Positions 1-12,830 are shown, counted from the stretch's first letter. The stretch is DNA of 64,000 nt from Rhynchospora pubera (GCA_028095005.1 CM051460.1:190705742-190769741); one strand, 5' to 3'. Notes: generated by a model not told the origin, from the sequence alone. Made by a program: numbers and translations.

Positions 1-742
1 TTTATTCTGTTGTAGTTAGGATAAGAAATGGTGGCAAGCAGACGTCTAATGTTGATAAGAAAGTTTCACATAAGTTAAAATGCAATTTTTATAGGATTAC
101 GATTAGATCTGCGATGTTGTATTGCGCATAATATTGGACTATTAAAAGACGGTATGTTCAGAAGATGAGTGTAGCAGAGATGCATATGTTACAGTGGGTC
201 TGCAGTCACACGAGGAGAGATCAAATAAAAAAATAATGACATACTAGATATGATTGGGGTTCCACTGATAGAGGAGAAGCTGACCTAAAATCGTTTGAGA
301 TGATTTGGACATATCCAACGTAGGCTCCCGAGGCACCAGTGCGTAGCAAAATTGTCAATCATTTCAAAAACACACGGAGAGGCAGAGAGATACCAAAATT
401 GACATGGGAAGAAGCGATAAAGAAGAACCTTGAAGAATGGAATGTCTTCAAGGAGTTGGCGATCGATAGGAGCGCATGGAAGTTAGCAATCTATGTACCG
501 GAGCCATGGTTTAGGAACCTAGAGATAGGAGTGATGTCATAAATTTGTTGGTCACATTATTAGATTTCGGTTGAGATGTAGGTTTCTACTATTAATATTA
601 TTATTGTAATTATTGCTATTACTATTATTAGTATTTTTATATATATTATTTTATTTTTGGATGATTTTTTTTATTAGATTTTTTTTCTAACCTATCTAAT
701 TTGTTTGGGACAAAAGACTTAGTTATTGTAATAGTAAGTAGT
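1..742 (+). pseudogene. 3' end of a decayed LINE retrotransposon
   Basis: The stretch reads, with several frame breaks and stops, like the region downstream of reverse transcriptase in plant L1-type LINEs. From about 160 it suggests an MSVAEMxMLxW-like segment, then an arginine-rich HTRRDQI-like stretch, and it ends in the open frame 339-542 with TWEEAIKKNLEEW and DRSAWKLAI. That last block is typical of plant LINE C-termini. The noncoding tail carries TTATTATT-type simple repeats and a near-terminal motif around 690-742 (TTGTTTGGGACAAAAG). The same tail type occurs inside LON1 intron 6. The reverse transcriptase and endonuclease parts lie outside the window or are lost. Stops and frameshifts make it non-functional. 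Confidence 0.7.
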
Positions 743-899
743 TAATTGTTATTCCTATTTATTTAGGTTTGGTTTGTACGTACTTCTCAATGCATGATTG
801 ATATTTCTGTAGTTAATCGCTATTCCTATATTTTTAAGTTTGGTTGGTACGTATATACTTCTCAACACATGATTGATACTTCCAAGTCATCACTTAATG

Positions 900-1290
900 C
901 GATGCAATATGGTTTCCGCGTAAACTTCACAAAAAGGATCATAACTTTTGATCCGACTGTCGGATTGGACTGAAATTTTGACAGGAGATTCGTGACTCAG
1001 AGGCCAAAAATAATAAAGCTACGTTGATTTCGGCCAAACCGTCAGGTCGGATATGCGATCTAAACCTTTCTTAATTGACTTTTGGACCTTTCTTTATAAT
1101 TTTGGCCATTTTAAAGTCGTTTTAGTAATTATTATGTAATTTATTTTTCTAGGATTTTTGTATTGTCTATTTAATACCGCCGTCGTGGCTTATGACAGTT
1201 TTAGTGATGTTTTGAGAATTAAACTTTATAAAAAATTTGAGAATATGTGATATCAGAATCAGAATCTCTCTATTTTTGTATTTTTTCCAT
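900..1290 (+). repeat. Possible relic of an LTR and primer-binding site
   Basis: The segment has higher GC than its flanks and ends near 1,250 with TGATATCAGAATCAGAATC. This looks like a decayed form of the TGGTATCAGAGC initiator-tRNA primer site that follows plant LTRs. I see no partner LTR and no coding sequence behind it, so this is a weak call. Confidence 0.28.
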
Positions 1291-3613
1291 CAATTTTCTC
1301 TATAGTTCGTGCATCATAACGATTTATTAAATGAATGATTGCTAGTTAGAAAGGATTAAAAATCTAAGAGTTTATATTTAATAATTAAGGAATTTATGTT
1401 TCCTTGATCTTTTTAAGAAAGTCTATTTTTTTGTCTAGGAGAAAATCGTCCAATTTCATCCATTATACAATTGTAATGCATAAATTAAGAATATCCATGT
1501 ACGGGACTGGAGTGTCAAGAGTCCAATATGTTAGACACACTAGTCTAATATGATGAAATTTCAATTTTTGAGGTTAGAACAACTGATCTGAATAGTCAAA
1601 TTGTTCTCTATAATAAGATCTTCATAGAGATCAAATTTTATATTTTTTAAAATTTGTTTACTATTTTTTTTTAGAATTTAGAATATGCTCAATCTATAAA
1701 GTTATGAACCCTCTAATTTTGAAAATTCAAAAAAATATTTTAAATTTTTTTTAAAATACAAAATTTGATTTTCAAGAATATTTAATATAAATCATATTGA
1801 GCGGTTCGTATCGGTCCTTTAAAATTTTAACATTTGACTGTTCGGATTGTGTTTGACATCCTATATATATTTGATTCTAGCATTAATTATTATTTTATTA
1901 CTCTTATTCGCGATTCGTGAAAAAAAAAGAAGAATAATAACTAATTTGGTATTATTTTGTAGAGATGAACTGCAGACCTACGGTTTTTGAGAAGTAACAA
2001 ATCATCTTATTTTGGATTTGATTCTTGAAATCCCATTTACGATATTTGGAGAGTTAATAAGCATCTTTGCTTCGGATTCGTTTGTCGAAATCTGAACTAA
2101 GACGTACGGTAGTGTAATTTATTCTTTGAATAAAAATTTATATTTAATTTTTTTTATTATATATTATTATATTTTAATTTGAGGACCTACAACTCTCTGA
2201 TATGACACTTTTTCAAAATATCGAAATAAATAGAAAAAATAAAAAAAAATTTATAAATTTGGTTTTTAATAATATTTCAATATGTATAACAAGTTGAACA
2301 TTTAAAATCGGCCTTTTAAAATTAAGTTCACATTTTGAGAAACAAAACTGAAGTAAAATTTTTCCATTATTTTGTCAAATACCGCGACTCATCTATATTT
2401 TCATTAGTGTTCTTGGAATTTGTTATTACAAAATAATTAAGTCTCTTTCTGTCGATGTTTGACGGATTAACTAGTGGAATAAAAAAAAAAGATCCAGCTG
2501 TTATTAATTTATCACAAGTAGAGACGGTTCAACTGCATGCATTCATAGAAGTTTCTTTAATTAGATAGATCGAGATGCTTAATTAGCTGGGAAGCAAAAT
2601 TAAATTAAAGTTCAGTATCCATTACTTGAATTTTTTGTTATGAAAGGTTTGCTATGAAATGTAGGATTTCAATATACGTGCAGCATTCGTTTATGGCATA
2701 AGAGGGACAGCATTCATTTATGGCATAAGAATAAATGAGCTATATATCCCGGCTCCAGCATTTGTTGCCACACGTTTTTTTGTTACCGCACGTAGACTTG
2801 TATTATGTAAAGAAACTTACTGACACTTATTTTCAAAGCTTTTTCACCAATTGTAGTTAATTTATAAAAGAAAATATTGCGCTTAAATTTACAAAATGTA
2901 GATTTTTTTTTTACTTTTTTACAATTCATAGCTAGAGATCGATCTAGACTTATTTATTTTATTTTTGCGTCTCTTTCTCTCATCCTTGCTGTCAACTGGG
3001 TACTTAATTAGCTTACTATATACTTTATTTTGTAACAAAGTTTAGAGCTAATTAACTCGGAAATTCCTGTTTGAATTTGAAGGTTCAATTTTAAATATAT
3101 CTCAAAAAACCCATAAATGTAAACACTTGTAAAAGAACCCGAGAATTCCATCCAATTGGAATGGATACAAACTCCTCATGTATTTGCAGTTAATTCGGAA
3201 ACTGATAAAACTCCAACAAAATTGCATTAGTTGGAAGTGTTACATCAAAGGATTATCTATTCGAAACTAAGGCAGAAGTAAAAAAATTCGAAATATATAT
3301 ATACCATGATAAAGTAGCCGAAGTTGGTAATAATACTCTTTGAGCTATTGATTGTTTGCAAGAACATAATAAAGGGAAACTGCATCTAAGTAGCTTGATG
3401 CAGTAAATGTTCTTGGCATGCCTGTAGAATCATGAGATGATCTCAACATTTTCTCTGATATAAATTATACCATGAATGGGTGTCTTTCAATATAGCATGT
3501 ACTACAACAAATGAAATTTGTACGAGAATAAAGAATAATAAAAAAAAGAAGGTGATTTATGTGAGTAAGGTTAAATTTGCTGCCTTAGCAGAGAATGTAT
3601 AAACCTATCTGAC
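1291..3613. other. AT-rich intergenic DNA, no gene seen
   Basis: No coding signal is visible on either strand. The only clear structure is a 27-bp imperfect tandem duplication at 2681-2707 and 2708-2734 (CAGCATTCRTTTATGGCATA). Several runs of 8-10 A or T occur. Confidence 0.6.
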
Positions 3614-4391
3614 CATTTGATGGTATTAGTAGCTTGTTTTTTAAATTGGTTTCTTCAGCCTGCCTTTCAGCTATGAATAAATACAAAAAATTAAACCTAA
3701 TAAATATATTCCATGCGATGTTGAATGAAACTTTGAATAAAGTTGATTGCCAAGCCATATGGTTAAGAGAATGCTAAATTCAAGAAATATGGGTGCCTCA
3801 ACCCTCAAGGGCAGCTTGGGATGAAATAACAAAAAACCAATATAATGATTTCAACATCTCAAAAAGACCATTCAAAACTCTCAAGAATTGAATTGCAAAC
3901 TGTCATTGTCTAGGCGCAATCAGTTCAACAAGAATAATTTATTCAATGGCACATTTTATATATAGTTGGATTTTAACGCTGATGCCTGAGCTTCAACTTG
4001 ATAAACATCATAGGTCCAGGAGGGCTGACAGAGATGGCAGAGATAGGAGAGTTGACTTTGACCATAGAAGACAGCAGGGATGCAGATTGGCAGATGGCTG
4101 GGATGGAGACCAGCACGTTTGGCTGCTTCGCAGTTGCAAGGGGTGATTGAAGAGTTTAATATGTTCTGATTGCTCTATACTTGTTTGTATTGTTGAGATT
4201 TGTGTGGTAAAAATTGTTTGTAATACTGTTGTTTGGTGGTTTGATCTTTATAGATAATAATGGTGCACTGGCCTGTAGGCTGTAGTTAGATTAGGGGTAC
4301 CGGTGCAAAACTGTTTTGCTGGTGTGCTGCGGTTTTTGGCAGTTAGATCTTGTATTTGTGTTAAAAAACAAGCTACTAATACCATCAAATG
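3614..4391. repeat. 716-bp segment between perfect 31-bp inverted repeats
   Basis: Bases 3614-3644 are the exact reverse complement of 4361-4391; each arm contains the core ATTAGTAGCTTG. Similarity stops abruptly inside and fades just outside. This is the layout of a TIR DNA element, but I found no convincing target duplication. A 66-codon ORF (3946-4146) lies inside. It is rich in Arg and Asp and matches nothing I know. Another frame of the same stretch is also open for about 55 codons, so a captured gene fragment is possible but unproven. Confidence 0.45.
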
Positions 4392-5154
4392 ATATTAGTT
4401 AGATCTAGTTCTGGCTGCTTTTTTCTTTTAATGGAAAAGTGGTGGTCTACGACCACTTGTTTCAATTTTCAAAAAAAAAATAATAGTTTCCTGTATCAAT
4501 TTAATTCCATTAAAAAGTATAACCTGCAAAATGATATATTAGACGAATAAACTGGTTAAATTCTCCAGAGCTCCAAATAAAGTATAAACAGATCAACCAT
4601 GCACAGAACCAAAATATATACTAGCAGCCAGAAAAAATTCTAAGAATATCATAATGTACCAAACTAGCTATACCGTCCATTTATCAACCTATCAAAAATA
4701 AATAAATAAATAAATAAGATGTTGAGGCTCATATATTCTTAGAAAGAAATAAACGATAAAACAGAAACCTAGCCTGAGGTTTCAATGCTAAATTTGTATA
4801 TACTATGTCTTCGGCCTAGAAATGCATACAATTTTATCATTTTACATGTCATGAAGGGACACAAATAAAAATGAATGGATGCCTGAAATAGATTATATAA
4901 TTTTTAATCTGAAAAACCAGCGGTTGATTTATAAAAGGAACCTGACTACCTGAGAAAAAAAAGATCTTATTACCCGAAATTAATTAATAAAATATTCGCG
5001 CTTACATGTTTTGTGAAACAAAATTGATTAATAAAAGCTATGACAACACCAAGTTAAAATAACCATTTATAATAATTTAGTTGAGATTCCACTGACATCA
5101 AACAGGATAATTTGGATGGACTAAATTGCAAATCAATGAATATAAGATTACGAC
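4392..5154. other. AT-rich spacer, nothing recognised
   Basis: There is no ORF of note, no splice-like exon and no paired repeat. A (AAAT)n microsatellite lies near 4693-4716. Confidence 0.55.
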
Positions 5155-5449
5155 CAGAGTTGTCAAACGTGGGAAATGGACACGAAACAAACGTGTTCCG
5201 TTTCAGCAACGAAATAAAAGTACTTTTCGCTTCTGTTTTGTTTCGGTAATCGAAACAGTTTTTCTGTTCCGCTTATTCATTTTTCATTGAAATCAGTCCA
5301 TTTTTGTGTTCCGTTCGTTCCGTTTCGGTAATGTTGACAAAACCACATTTCATTTTCATTCCACCGAAACTATTTTCTCTTCCATTTTTGTTCCGTTTTA
5401 GACCGAATGAAACAGAAACGTGCTAAATGGCGGTATATTGACAGCCCTA
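5155..5449. mobile_element. hAT-type MITE, TAGGGYTGTCAA family, copy 1
   Basis: The element is 295 bp. It starts CAGAGTTGTCAAACGTG and ends TTGACAGCCCTA, so the ends are inverted repeats. The flanking 8-mers ATTACGAC (5147-5154) and ACTACGAC (5450-5457) match at 7 of 8 bases, the 8-bp target duplication size of hAT transposons. The interior is filled with CGTTYCGTTTCGG-like motifs on both strands, as in the copies at 6136 and 28096. There is no coding capacity. Confidence 0.72.
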
Positions 5450-6135
5450 ACTACGACTGTACAAAAAATCCATCAACTCGTTCAACCCATTTAACCCACC
5501 CGACCCGATATGTCTTTTTACCGAGTTAACATAATGTGTTGAGTCAGGTACGAATTTTAATTTTGACAAATCTATTATTCGGGGTTGGGTTACAAATTTT
5601 TTATTAGTAACATGTTTACACTCGAACCCACATATTTATTACTATTTACTCCTCTTAGCCTCACATTTATTCATGTCCCTAATTAGAGATCTCATCTTTC
5701 ATGACATACGCTTCGATCTTCTCCATAGCCGTGCACCTGCTCTCTTAATTTGCCTCTCGCGAGACCTCAAAGTTGAAAGATGTTTCGAATGAGCCTCCAA
5801 TATCTCTAGAACTTGATAGTAATAGTCACAAAATAATTTATGTGTGAATTTTTATTTGATGAATGATAGATTAGGTTAGATTATAGATGGATTAACTAAT
5901 TTTATTTTTTAATCCAATATTATTTGGTTGGATTTAAATTTTACTAAAATATTATTTTATTGATCCACCCGTATTACACCTATATATATAGATGACTAAC
6001 CTCTTGTTTCTTCTTCCGTTGGTCTCAGCAACTTCCTCCTCGAGCACTTCGATTGAGCAGGTCAGCAAGAAAAGAAACCATAAGACGAAACACCTTGTCC
6101 AACCACGTTATTCCGACTCGTGCATGGGATATGAG
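5450..6135. other. Spacer with ACCCGACCCG-like repeat relic
   Basis: No gene is seen. The start of the segment (about 5490-5640) has ACCCACCCGACCCG and GGGGTTGGGTTAC motifs, which occur in another common class of plant MITEs. I could not find its ends. Confidence 0.4.
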
Positions 6136-7721
6136 TAGGGGTGTCAATTTCATGCCGTTTCGGACGTTTCCGTTCCGTTCCGTCCGAAACGGAACGAAAA
6201 CGGAGCGATTTTTTGTTACGTTTCACTCAACGGAACAGAAACGGAAACGAAATCTGTTTCGTTGGTAAGAACGGAACGTTAGCGGAAATGGGCCGTTCCA
6301 TTTCGTTGGCCCACGTTAATTCCGCCGGCCCAAAAAAATATCTGCACAATACGAAATGAGGCGAAGAAATAGAGGTGAAGGCGTGAAGCCCTAGCGCCGC
6401 TCTCGTTCTCGTCTCTCTCTCGCTTGCCTCCTCCTTCATCCCTCTCCCTCTCCTCTCCTGTCTCTCTTCTCCAAATTCTGGCCATGCCAACTCACAAATT
6501 AAAACCCCCACAGCACCAAACCCAGAACCCCTCCGCCCCACTCCCTTCTTTTTCTCTCGTGCGTACACAAACAGTAAGAAGCCCATCCCTCTCTCCTTCT
6601 CCAAGCAATCACTTTCCCAAGCTCATCGATCCCTCTCCGCCATACCTCCTCTTTGAGCCACGCTCACAACTCACCTCTCCACCTCACTTAACTCCCAAAT
6701 TCCTCTCCCTCTTCACTGCCTCACCCACCTGGAAGATGAGATGAGTCAAGCTGATGGTTTTCATTTTCAACTCTAGTAGAAAATACTCAGTAGACCACTT
6801 CCACGAAAGAGATTTAGCTCATTTGCTTTGCAAAATCTTCTAAGGAAGGAGGAGACGTGCCTTTCCCTTTGACAAATGAAGCTAGTGAGACGTACCAGTT
6901 TGCTGACGGCGCAATAGGACTGCAACACCATGCATTCAAAACAATCAAGAAGTAAAGGAAGCTTGATGGCCGTCTTTAATGTCTTGAGAGAATCAATTCA
7001 ATATCTTGCTCTAGGCCTATGTTTATGACAACCAGGTTAGTAGTTTCAGTCACATCTTCGCTGATTTTCAGAATCGATTGGGTTTTTGAGAAAGAACAAA
7101 TACAATGTTTTGTAGAATTATTTGATTTTCTGGTAAAGATTGATGAATTTGGTTAATTATTTTTGTCTAATTTTGTGATATGTAATACTTAAATTTGTGA
7201 TTTGTGATATACTGATATGTAATACTTATTTGGAAGAATCTCTTTTGAAATTTTGTTTCATTTGTGAGTGTAATCTTTTGTCTGCTCAAGAGAGAATGAG
7301 GTAACCAGTATTTGTGATATACTGGTACGGACTGGTACAAGGTACCAGAGAGTGTTACTCATTGATGCTGTCTTTAATGTGTGTTTTTCTGTTTTTCCTT
7401 GATGCTGGTACGGACTGGATGTGTAATATTTAAGACAAGGATTGTGATTTGTGCTTTGATTTATGAAGTTTAATTATTATGAATTTTAAGTTATTTTTTA
7501 TCTTCAAATTATACAGTTTAAATAAGTATATCTGTGATTTGCAAAAGTTAACGTTATTAACGTTTTCTTCCGTTTTACTCTGACGGAACGAAAACGGTTG
7601 TAGTTTTGCTTACGTTTCTTACTACGGAACGGAACGTAACTCAGTCTTGTTACGTGCTAAGGAACGGAACAGCAACGTAAGAGACTATTTCCGTGTACGT
7701 TGTTAACGTTTGACAGCCCTA
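6136..7721. mobile_element. Non-autonomous hAT element, 1.6 kb, same family as the MITEs
   Basis: The left end is TAGGGGTGTCAATTT and the right end is TTTGACAGCCCTA, both flanked by a perfect 8-bp duplication GATATGAG (6128-6135 and 7722-7729). Both ends carry the subterminal CGTTCCGTT/AACGGAACG motifs of the family. The middle, about 6360-7030, has a different character: a pyrimidine-rich leader with an AAGCCCTAGCGCC-like motif, open frames on both strands (6424-6744 plus, 6227-6604 minus) and an ACCAGGTTAGT donor-like site. That looks like a captured 5' end of a host gene. No transposase is present, so it would need one in trans. The source gene is not recognised. Confidence 0.75.
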
Positions 7722-7729
7722 GATATGAG

Positions 7730-8639
7730 AAATCCTACTAAATATATGTTCAATTGTTCACGCATCCGTTTGCCATTGTCCAACCACTTTGTCCCCACTC
7801 TCGCGAACGCCAAGAGATTGAGGGGGAAAATCGACTACTAAAAATTACCTTGTCCCCACAGCCCTGGACGTAATTAATTATTAATGAGCACTGCCAGTTA
7901 AGAGTCAAGGTCTGCGCTTATTCCATAAACTACAACAACCGAGTCGACACAACTACAAATTTTTTTTTACACAGCTGTCATTTTGATTTTATTAGCGACT
8001 GTAGTTGTGTCGCTTGTTCCTGCATGATGCTTTGTGTTAGTTTTAGGTAAGTATTAGGTGAGTAGATGGAAGCAGACGGAAGTATTAGGTAACTACAGAT
8101 TCTTTGTTGCTTGTTCCTCTTTAATCGTGCCTGTTGCTTGTTCCTCATTAATCATGCTTGATGCTTTCAGTTCATTAGCGACTGTCGTTAATTGAGAATA
8201 TTATTAGGAATTAATATTTTTATCTATCATTTGATATTTGATATTAGAGTGGTATATATTTTCATATAAAATACGTAATTTTTATATTAAATTTAATGAA
8301 TTTTTTCTCATTTGCATTTTTGGAGTTGGTTAAGGTTTTCAATATCCTCTTATTAAATAATGAAAGAATCATCTCTCTATCTGATCGCCCCATGTGCCCA
8401 CGGAAGGGATAGAAAAATTTCATAAAATAGATTGGATACAACTATAAAGTATGATATCTTAGTCTAATTAATGCCAACTAGATTCCTTAATTGTTGCAAC
8501 CAGTCGCCAAGTTTGAAAGGTCTGATGTATCAACTAGCTAGATTAGGGACCGTTCCCACAAGCACTATAAAAGTTCCTGCTCTGTCCTTGATTAGGGACG
8601 CGAATTTCTAAAATTTAGTCACCTTCCATACTTGATCAG
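7730..8639. other. Intergenic DNA with one short stem-loop
   Basis: No coding sequence is seen. CGACACAACTACA near 7943 is repeated inverted near 8000, giving a 13-bp stem with a loop of about 45 bases. This could be a relic of a small TIR element. Confidence 0.4.
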
Positions 8640-9770
8640 AGATACACAGCCGCTAGAAGACAGCGTGGGCCGACCTGTTCCAAGCGCGGACCAGGCCGTC
8701 CCAAAGTGGCACAGCAGCAACTTGGAGAAGAAATTGTGCTAATATATTGTATTTAAACCTTTTCTATCTCTCTGTGTTATCATGATGAATCTTGATGATT
8801 GTTTAGTTATAATGAGTAGCGAATAGTCGTGTTTTAGGGCTACGGTTGAGAACCTTTTTAACTATATTAATTGCGTTGTTTCGAATAATTTAGTTTGTTA
8901 ATTAAAATAGTTTATGATTTATCTCTTGTGTTTTGATTGTTTAATTGTTATTGATTGTGATTGACGCTTGTTAATTGATTGTCCCATTAAATGAATGACC
9001 ACGTTTGATAGTTAGGACCTAACATCGACCAACTTGAATTGAGCACATTAATAGTACAACTAGGTAGGTAATTTCCAAAAGGTTAGACCAAGTCAACGAG
9101 AGATCGTGACTTTATTCATACCGAGAGGTTGAATTTACCTTAGAACAAGGAAGATAAGCCAAATAACCTAAATCAAGAAACGAGAATTGAAGTTAGGGGA
9201 TTCGAAAGTTAGGTGGTTAGACTTAGATTACTTGACCTGAACGACAGTTAGAGTTAAGACAATCTCTATTTAATCACAAACCATGCATAAACGAAATAGT
9301 TAGAAAACTAAACAACTTAGCATCTCAGTTATTAACTTTTGGAACAGACCAGTTGGACGCTGGAACGGACCGCCCGAGAGGGGGTGTTCCAGAACAGAAC
9401 GGGCTGGTTCAAAGGTTAACCCGAGTTAGATCGATCTGTTTCAATCTTGAGACAGACCGTTCTACTCTTGACAGAAGTTAAAAAGTGTTTGATACCTTGC
9501 CCTATTTTAAATTGAATTTATTTAAATTTTTGGTTTAATTTGGATTAGTTATTCCCTAGTCTCGTGTTACACAGTATCTTATTCCTACTACAATTGCTTA
9601 ACACCAAACTACCATTCAACTCTTATTTATTTTACCCCTTAGGTTTAATTGAATTGTTTATGATGAATTTAGAAAAAAATAGTTTCGTTCTGTGGATTTG
9701 ACCCTTAAGTCATACTGCAAACAGAATGGGTACTTGAGGTTTTAATTTTGACACCAGCATTTTTGAAACC
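8640..9770 (+). repeat. Gypsy-like LTR/leader relic, copy A
   Basis: No ORF remains. The segment shares an ordered set of landmarks with 11,145-12,830. A GC-rich block comes first (repeated GGACCAG/GTTCC motifs). A conserved phrase follows, ATTAAATGAATGACCAC, near 8988 (compare ATTAGATGAATGACCAC near 12,080). A late block near 9690 reads TGTGGATTTGACCCTTAAG (compare TGTGGATTTGACTCCTAAC near 12,743). The last phrase resembles the region after the LTR in plant Ty3/gypsy elements. The two copies are strongly diverged. Confidence 0.4.
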
Positions 9771-10559
9771 GATGTTGTTTAAATCAAATGAAATTTCAAA
9801 ACCATATATAATTCAATTTAAGTATGTTTTTATATATGATGATATAATTAATAAGTAAATGATTTTATATTATATATACTAAGTAATCCAACTAACAATG
9901 TTATATATAATTTATTACCATATAAATGTTACTTTTAATATTTATTCATTATCAATTTTACAAAATTATTTATGATGTCATTTTATTAAAAGGAGCTACA
10001 TTTTACATTATGGTTATTGTTTTACAATTATGTTATACATTTAATAAATTATAAAGATCAAATTTATCAACTTTAATTATCATTATTGTGCAATTTATTT
10101 CTGCTAAACAGTAATATGAATTGATTTTAATGAATTAACTATTATGTAAATTGAAATATTAATTAGCGGTTTATTATTATAGATTAGTTAATTATTAGTC
10201 TCATATTGTTAATTTAATTTGATTACACTTCTGTGAATTTTAGTAAATAGTATGCATTTTTATTTGTTCTGAATTTGCAACATTGCATAATATTACTATT
10301 CAAATCTCTGGAATAACACCATTGAATAACAACATTGCATAAAATTTTTCATTTGAAAAGAGCAAATTGAAATTTGTTTTGCTGTTGTCGGAAATACCAA
10401 GTGTAATGATGGATATATTTGAGAAACTAAAAAATAATGCTTCTGATGATGACAAAACTAATTACGCAAAATAGAAGCATTATAATCACATGTTTCTGAT
10501 GAGTATCAAAAGCATTATTTCATTGGTAATTCGATGAGGTATTTTTGAAAAGAACGCTA
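9771..10559. other. Very AT-rich spacer
   Basis: No gene is seen. It probably includes the 5' part of the decayed Copia element whose gag is readable from about 10,560, but I cannot mark its start. Confidence 0.4.
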
Positions 10560-10990
10560 CAGATGAACCTTTTACTACTGCAAGTGCTCTCATAATGAAA
10601 AATATTTAACACCAAGTATAATGGGACTAGCGCTGTATGTGAATATAACATGATGATAAATGATATGGCTATAAAATTAAATGGCATGGATATAACAATT
10701 AATGAAGGATTTTTAGTTCATTTCATTTATGACTTCTTTTTCTGTTCATTTTGGTCCATTCAAGGTCGATTACAGTATGCAGAAAGAGAAGAGAAAATTG
10801 AGTAAATTAATTGCCATGAGTGTTGAAGAAGAAGAAACAATTAAGACTGAAAACTATGACTTTGTACATGCTGTCATTGAAAGTCCGAAATTGAAAATGA
10901 ACAACGGTAAAGGTAAAAATATAACTGATACGGTTCCTAGTGTTAACAAAGCAAATACTCTGGTACATAACATGTGCGTGCTCTGATGTC
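10560..10990 (+). pseudogene. Decayed Copia gag fragment
   Basis: With frame shifts, the stretch reads as the middle of a Copia gag. It contains a KYNGTSAV-like segment (10,614 on), then MMINDMAIKLNGMDITI and EGFLVHFI. The open frame 10729-10986 continues with FGPFKVDYSMQKEK and EEEETIK. These blocks keep the order known from plant Copia gag proteins (GTSGVREY, FLVHFI, FGPFKVSYNTQKEKW, EEERLK). Stops occur between blocks, so it is dead. The matching integrase piece lies at 13,060, beyond a gypsy-like relic. Confidence 0.68.
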
Positions 10991-11144
10991 ACTATAGTAT
11001 TTGGTCGGATTTAATCCTAAAATCATAATCTAAACTCTTAAAATTGTGTGTTTTTCAGTTTTGATTTGTAGAATTTGGTATTGTTTTTTGGTTTGTTTTT
11101 GAATTTCAGGAATTTGGAGCAAAAATAACGAAAATCGGCACATT

Positions 11145-12830
11145 TTGGGCGCAAGAGATGGTCTGGTGCAGCCCTACATGGTCCTAGTGCGGAGTTCACT
11201 CGTGCTAGATGATTCATACTTGGCTCGGGTCACATGGTGCGGCCTACATCGACCCCTATGCAGCATACACCTCATATCATTCCTCTTTGCATGCCTCCAG
11301 TTCGGTACAACCCTCCTGTGCGGCCTACAACACATGTTTTGTGCCCTGGATACCTCCAGTGCGGGTACAATCCAGCTGTGAGCCAACACTTGGGCTGGAT
11401 GACTCATTCCCAGCCCAGCACATTGTTGTATCCCGAACTAGGCCCCGCTGTAGCCCGCACAACCCATATGTACCCCGCACAACTCTAACACATTCTTCAT
11501 GCCAAATTTGAGATCCTTCTCTCCATCTTCCACTCAAGCAGCCGCCTCATTTTCCACCATTTTTCTCCACTATAACACGCACAGCACCACCGTAGCCCGC
11601 ACAATGCCACGTATCCCGCACAACTTTAATTCGTACCACACACAACACCATTTTCCACCGCTGATCCACTCTCTACCACGCCAATCACCTCGCACCGTCG
11701 CCGTTGCACCCCGCATCATCGCCATTGCACCCCGCACCGTCGTCTCGTGCCTCTGGAGCTTGGAACTTCATGTGACAACAGTGATTTCGGCCCTGATTTC
11801 GACTCTAGAAGCTTGCAAGTAGGAGGAATAGGCTGGATTACGATTGTATCTCTCATTTCTCTCTTGTTTGCTTGATTATGGAGTTTGTATCTTGCATTTC
11901 ATCATTTACTTTTAGTTTTATACTAGGCAAGATTGCATTGTCTTAGGACTTAGGTTAGATCTTGATGTTTGTATTGATGATGACATATTGACACTTGATA
12001 TTTGGTATTTGATGTGTATTGCTTGTTGGATATTATTTGTGAATGCTTATTTGTTTTGATTGATTAACTGAACCTCCTATTAGATGAATGACCACATTTA
12101 ATCTTGGTCAAAGATGTAGGTTAGTTGATTGGTTGGACAAAGTGACTTCAGGTAGGATACAAGCCGAAAGGTAGTTCAATTGGTACCCGACAGGAAAAAA
12201 TTTCTGCTAAGGCCAAAGTCTAGTAGATACCTTTCATAACAACAAGTAAACTTAGGTAGGTTAAGCCAACATGCGAAAGTTGAGAGTTAATCGATTTAAT
12301 GGAGATGTTAGACTAGGCTCCAGTTTCGATACCATGACCAACAAGCGACGGCTGAGATCTAGGGAGCCCAAGTCCTTCTAGATTTGCCTCACACAAGCCA
12401 AAAATCAAGTTATTGAGTCGAAACACCATTAACTAAGGGTTATGTGGGCAACATTGGTGCTTGTGCGAAGTACACAGGCGTAATCTGGTGCGCACTAATC
12501 GGTATCGACACGAAAGTGATCGGTGTTGATGACCCAAGCCGGACTGAAAGTGAAACTGAAACTCTAGGACACTTTTATTGCATATTCTATCATCAAAACA
12601 CAAAAAATTGTTAGTTGTTTGTCTCTATTTTGTTTGCCTCTTAGTTGATTGTCTTTGTTAGTTGTTAGTTTAAGCCAAAATCCTTTATTTGATTGTCAAG
12701 ATTTTATGAATAAGTAAGGTTTAATACTCAATCTACCGTCACTGTGGATTTGACTCCTAACCACATCCAACGATTTGACGTACGCTTACGGTATTTTTTA
12801 GGACCAAATTAGGGTATTATTAGTTTCACC
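11145..12830 (+). repeat. Gypsy-like LTR/leader relic, copy B
   Basis: This is the homologue of the relic at 8,640-9,770, with the same order of landmarks (see that entry). The first 680 bp are unusually GC-rich and repetitive: GTGCGGCCTACA, CCCGCACAA and CACCGTCGCC motifs recur, producing overlapping open frames on both strands that I do not regard as genes. It sits between the gag and the integrase pieces of one decayed Copia element, so it probably inserted into that element. Confidence 0.42.

Noticed and set aside
3946..4146. 66-codon ORF inside the inverted-repeat segment
   Set aside because: Biased composition, no known motif, and a competing open frame in the same stretch. Mentioned only under the repeat.
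6227..6744. Overlapping ORFs of 125 and 106 codons on opposite strands
   Set aside because: They lie in the CT-rich core of a hAT element and mirror each other; no domain is recognisable.
11145..11822. Five overlapping ORFs of 70-107 codons
   Set aside because: They come from a GC-rich repetitive LTR-like block with few stops in any frame; no protein motif.
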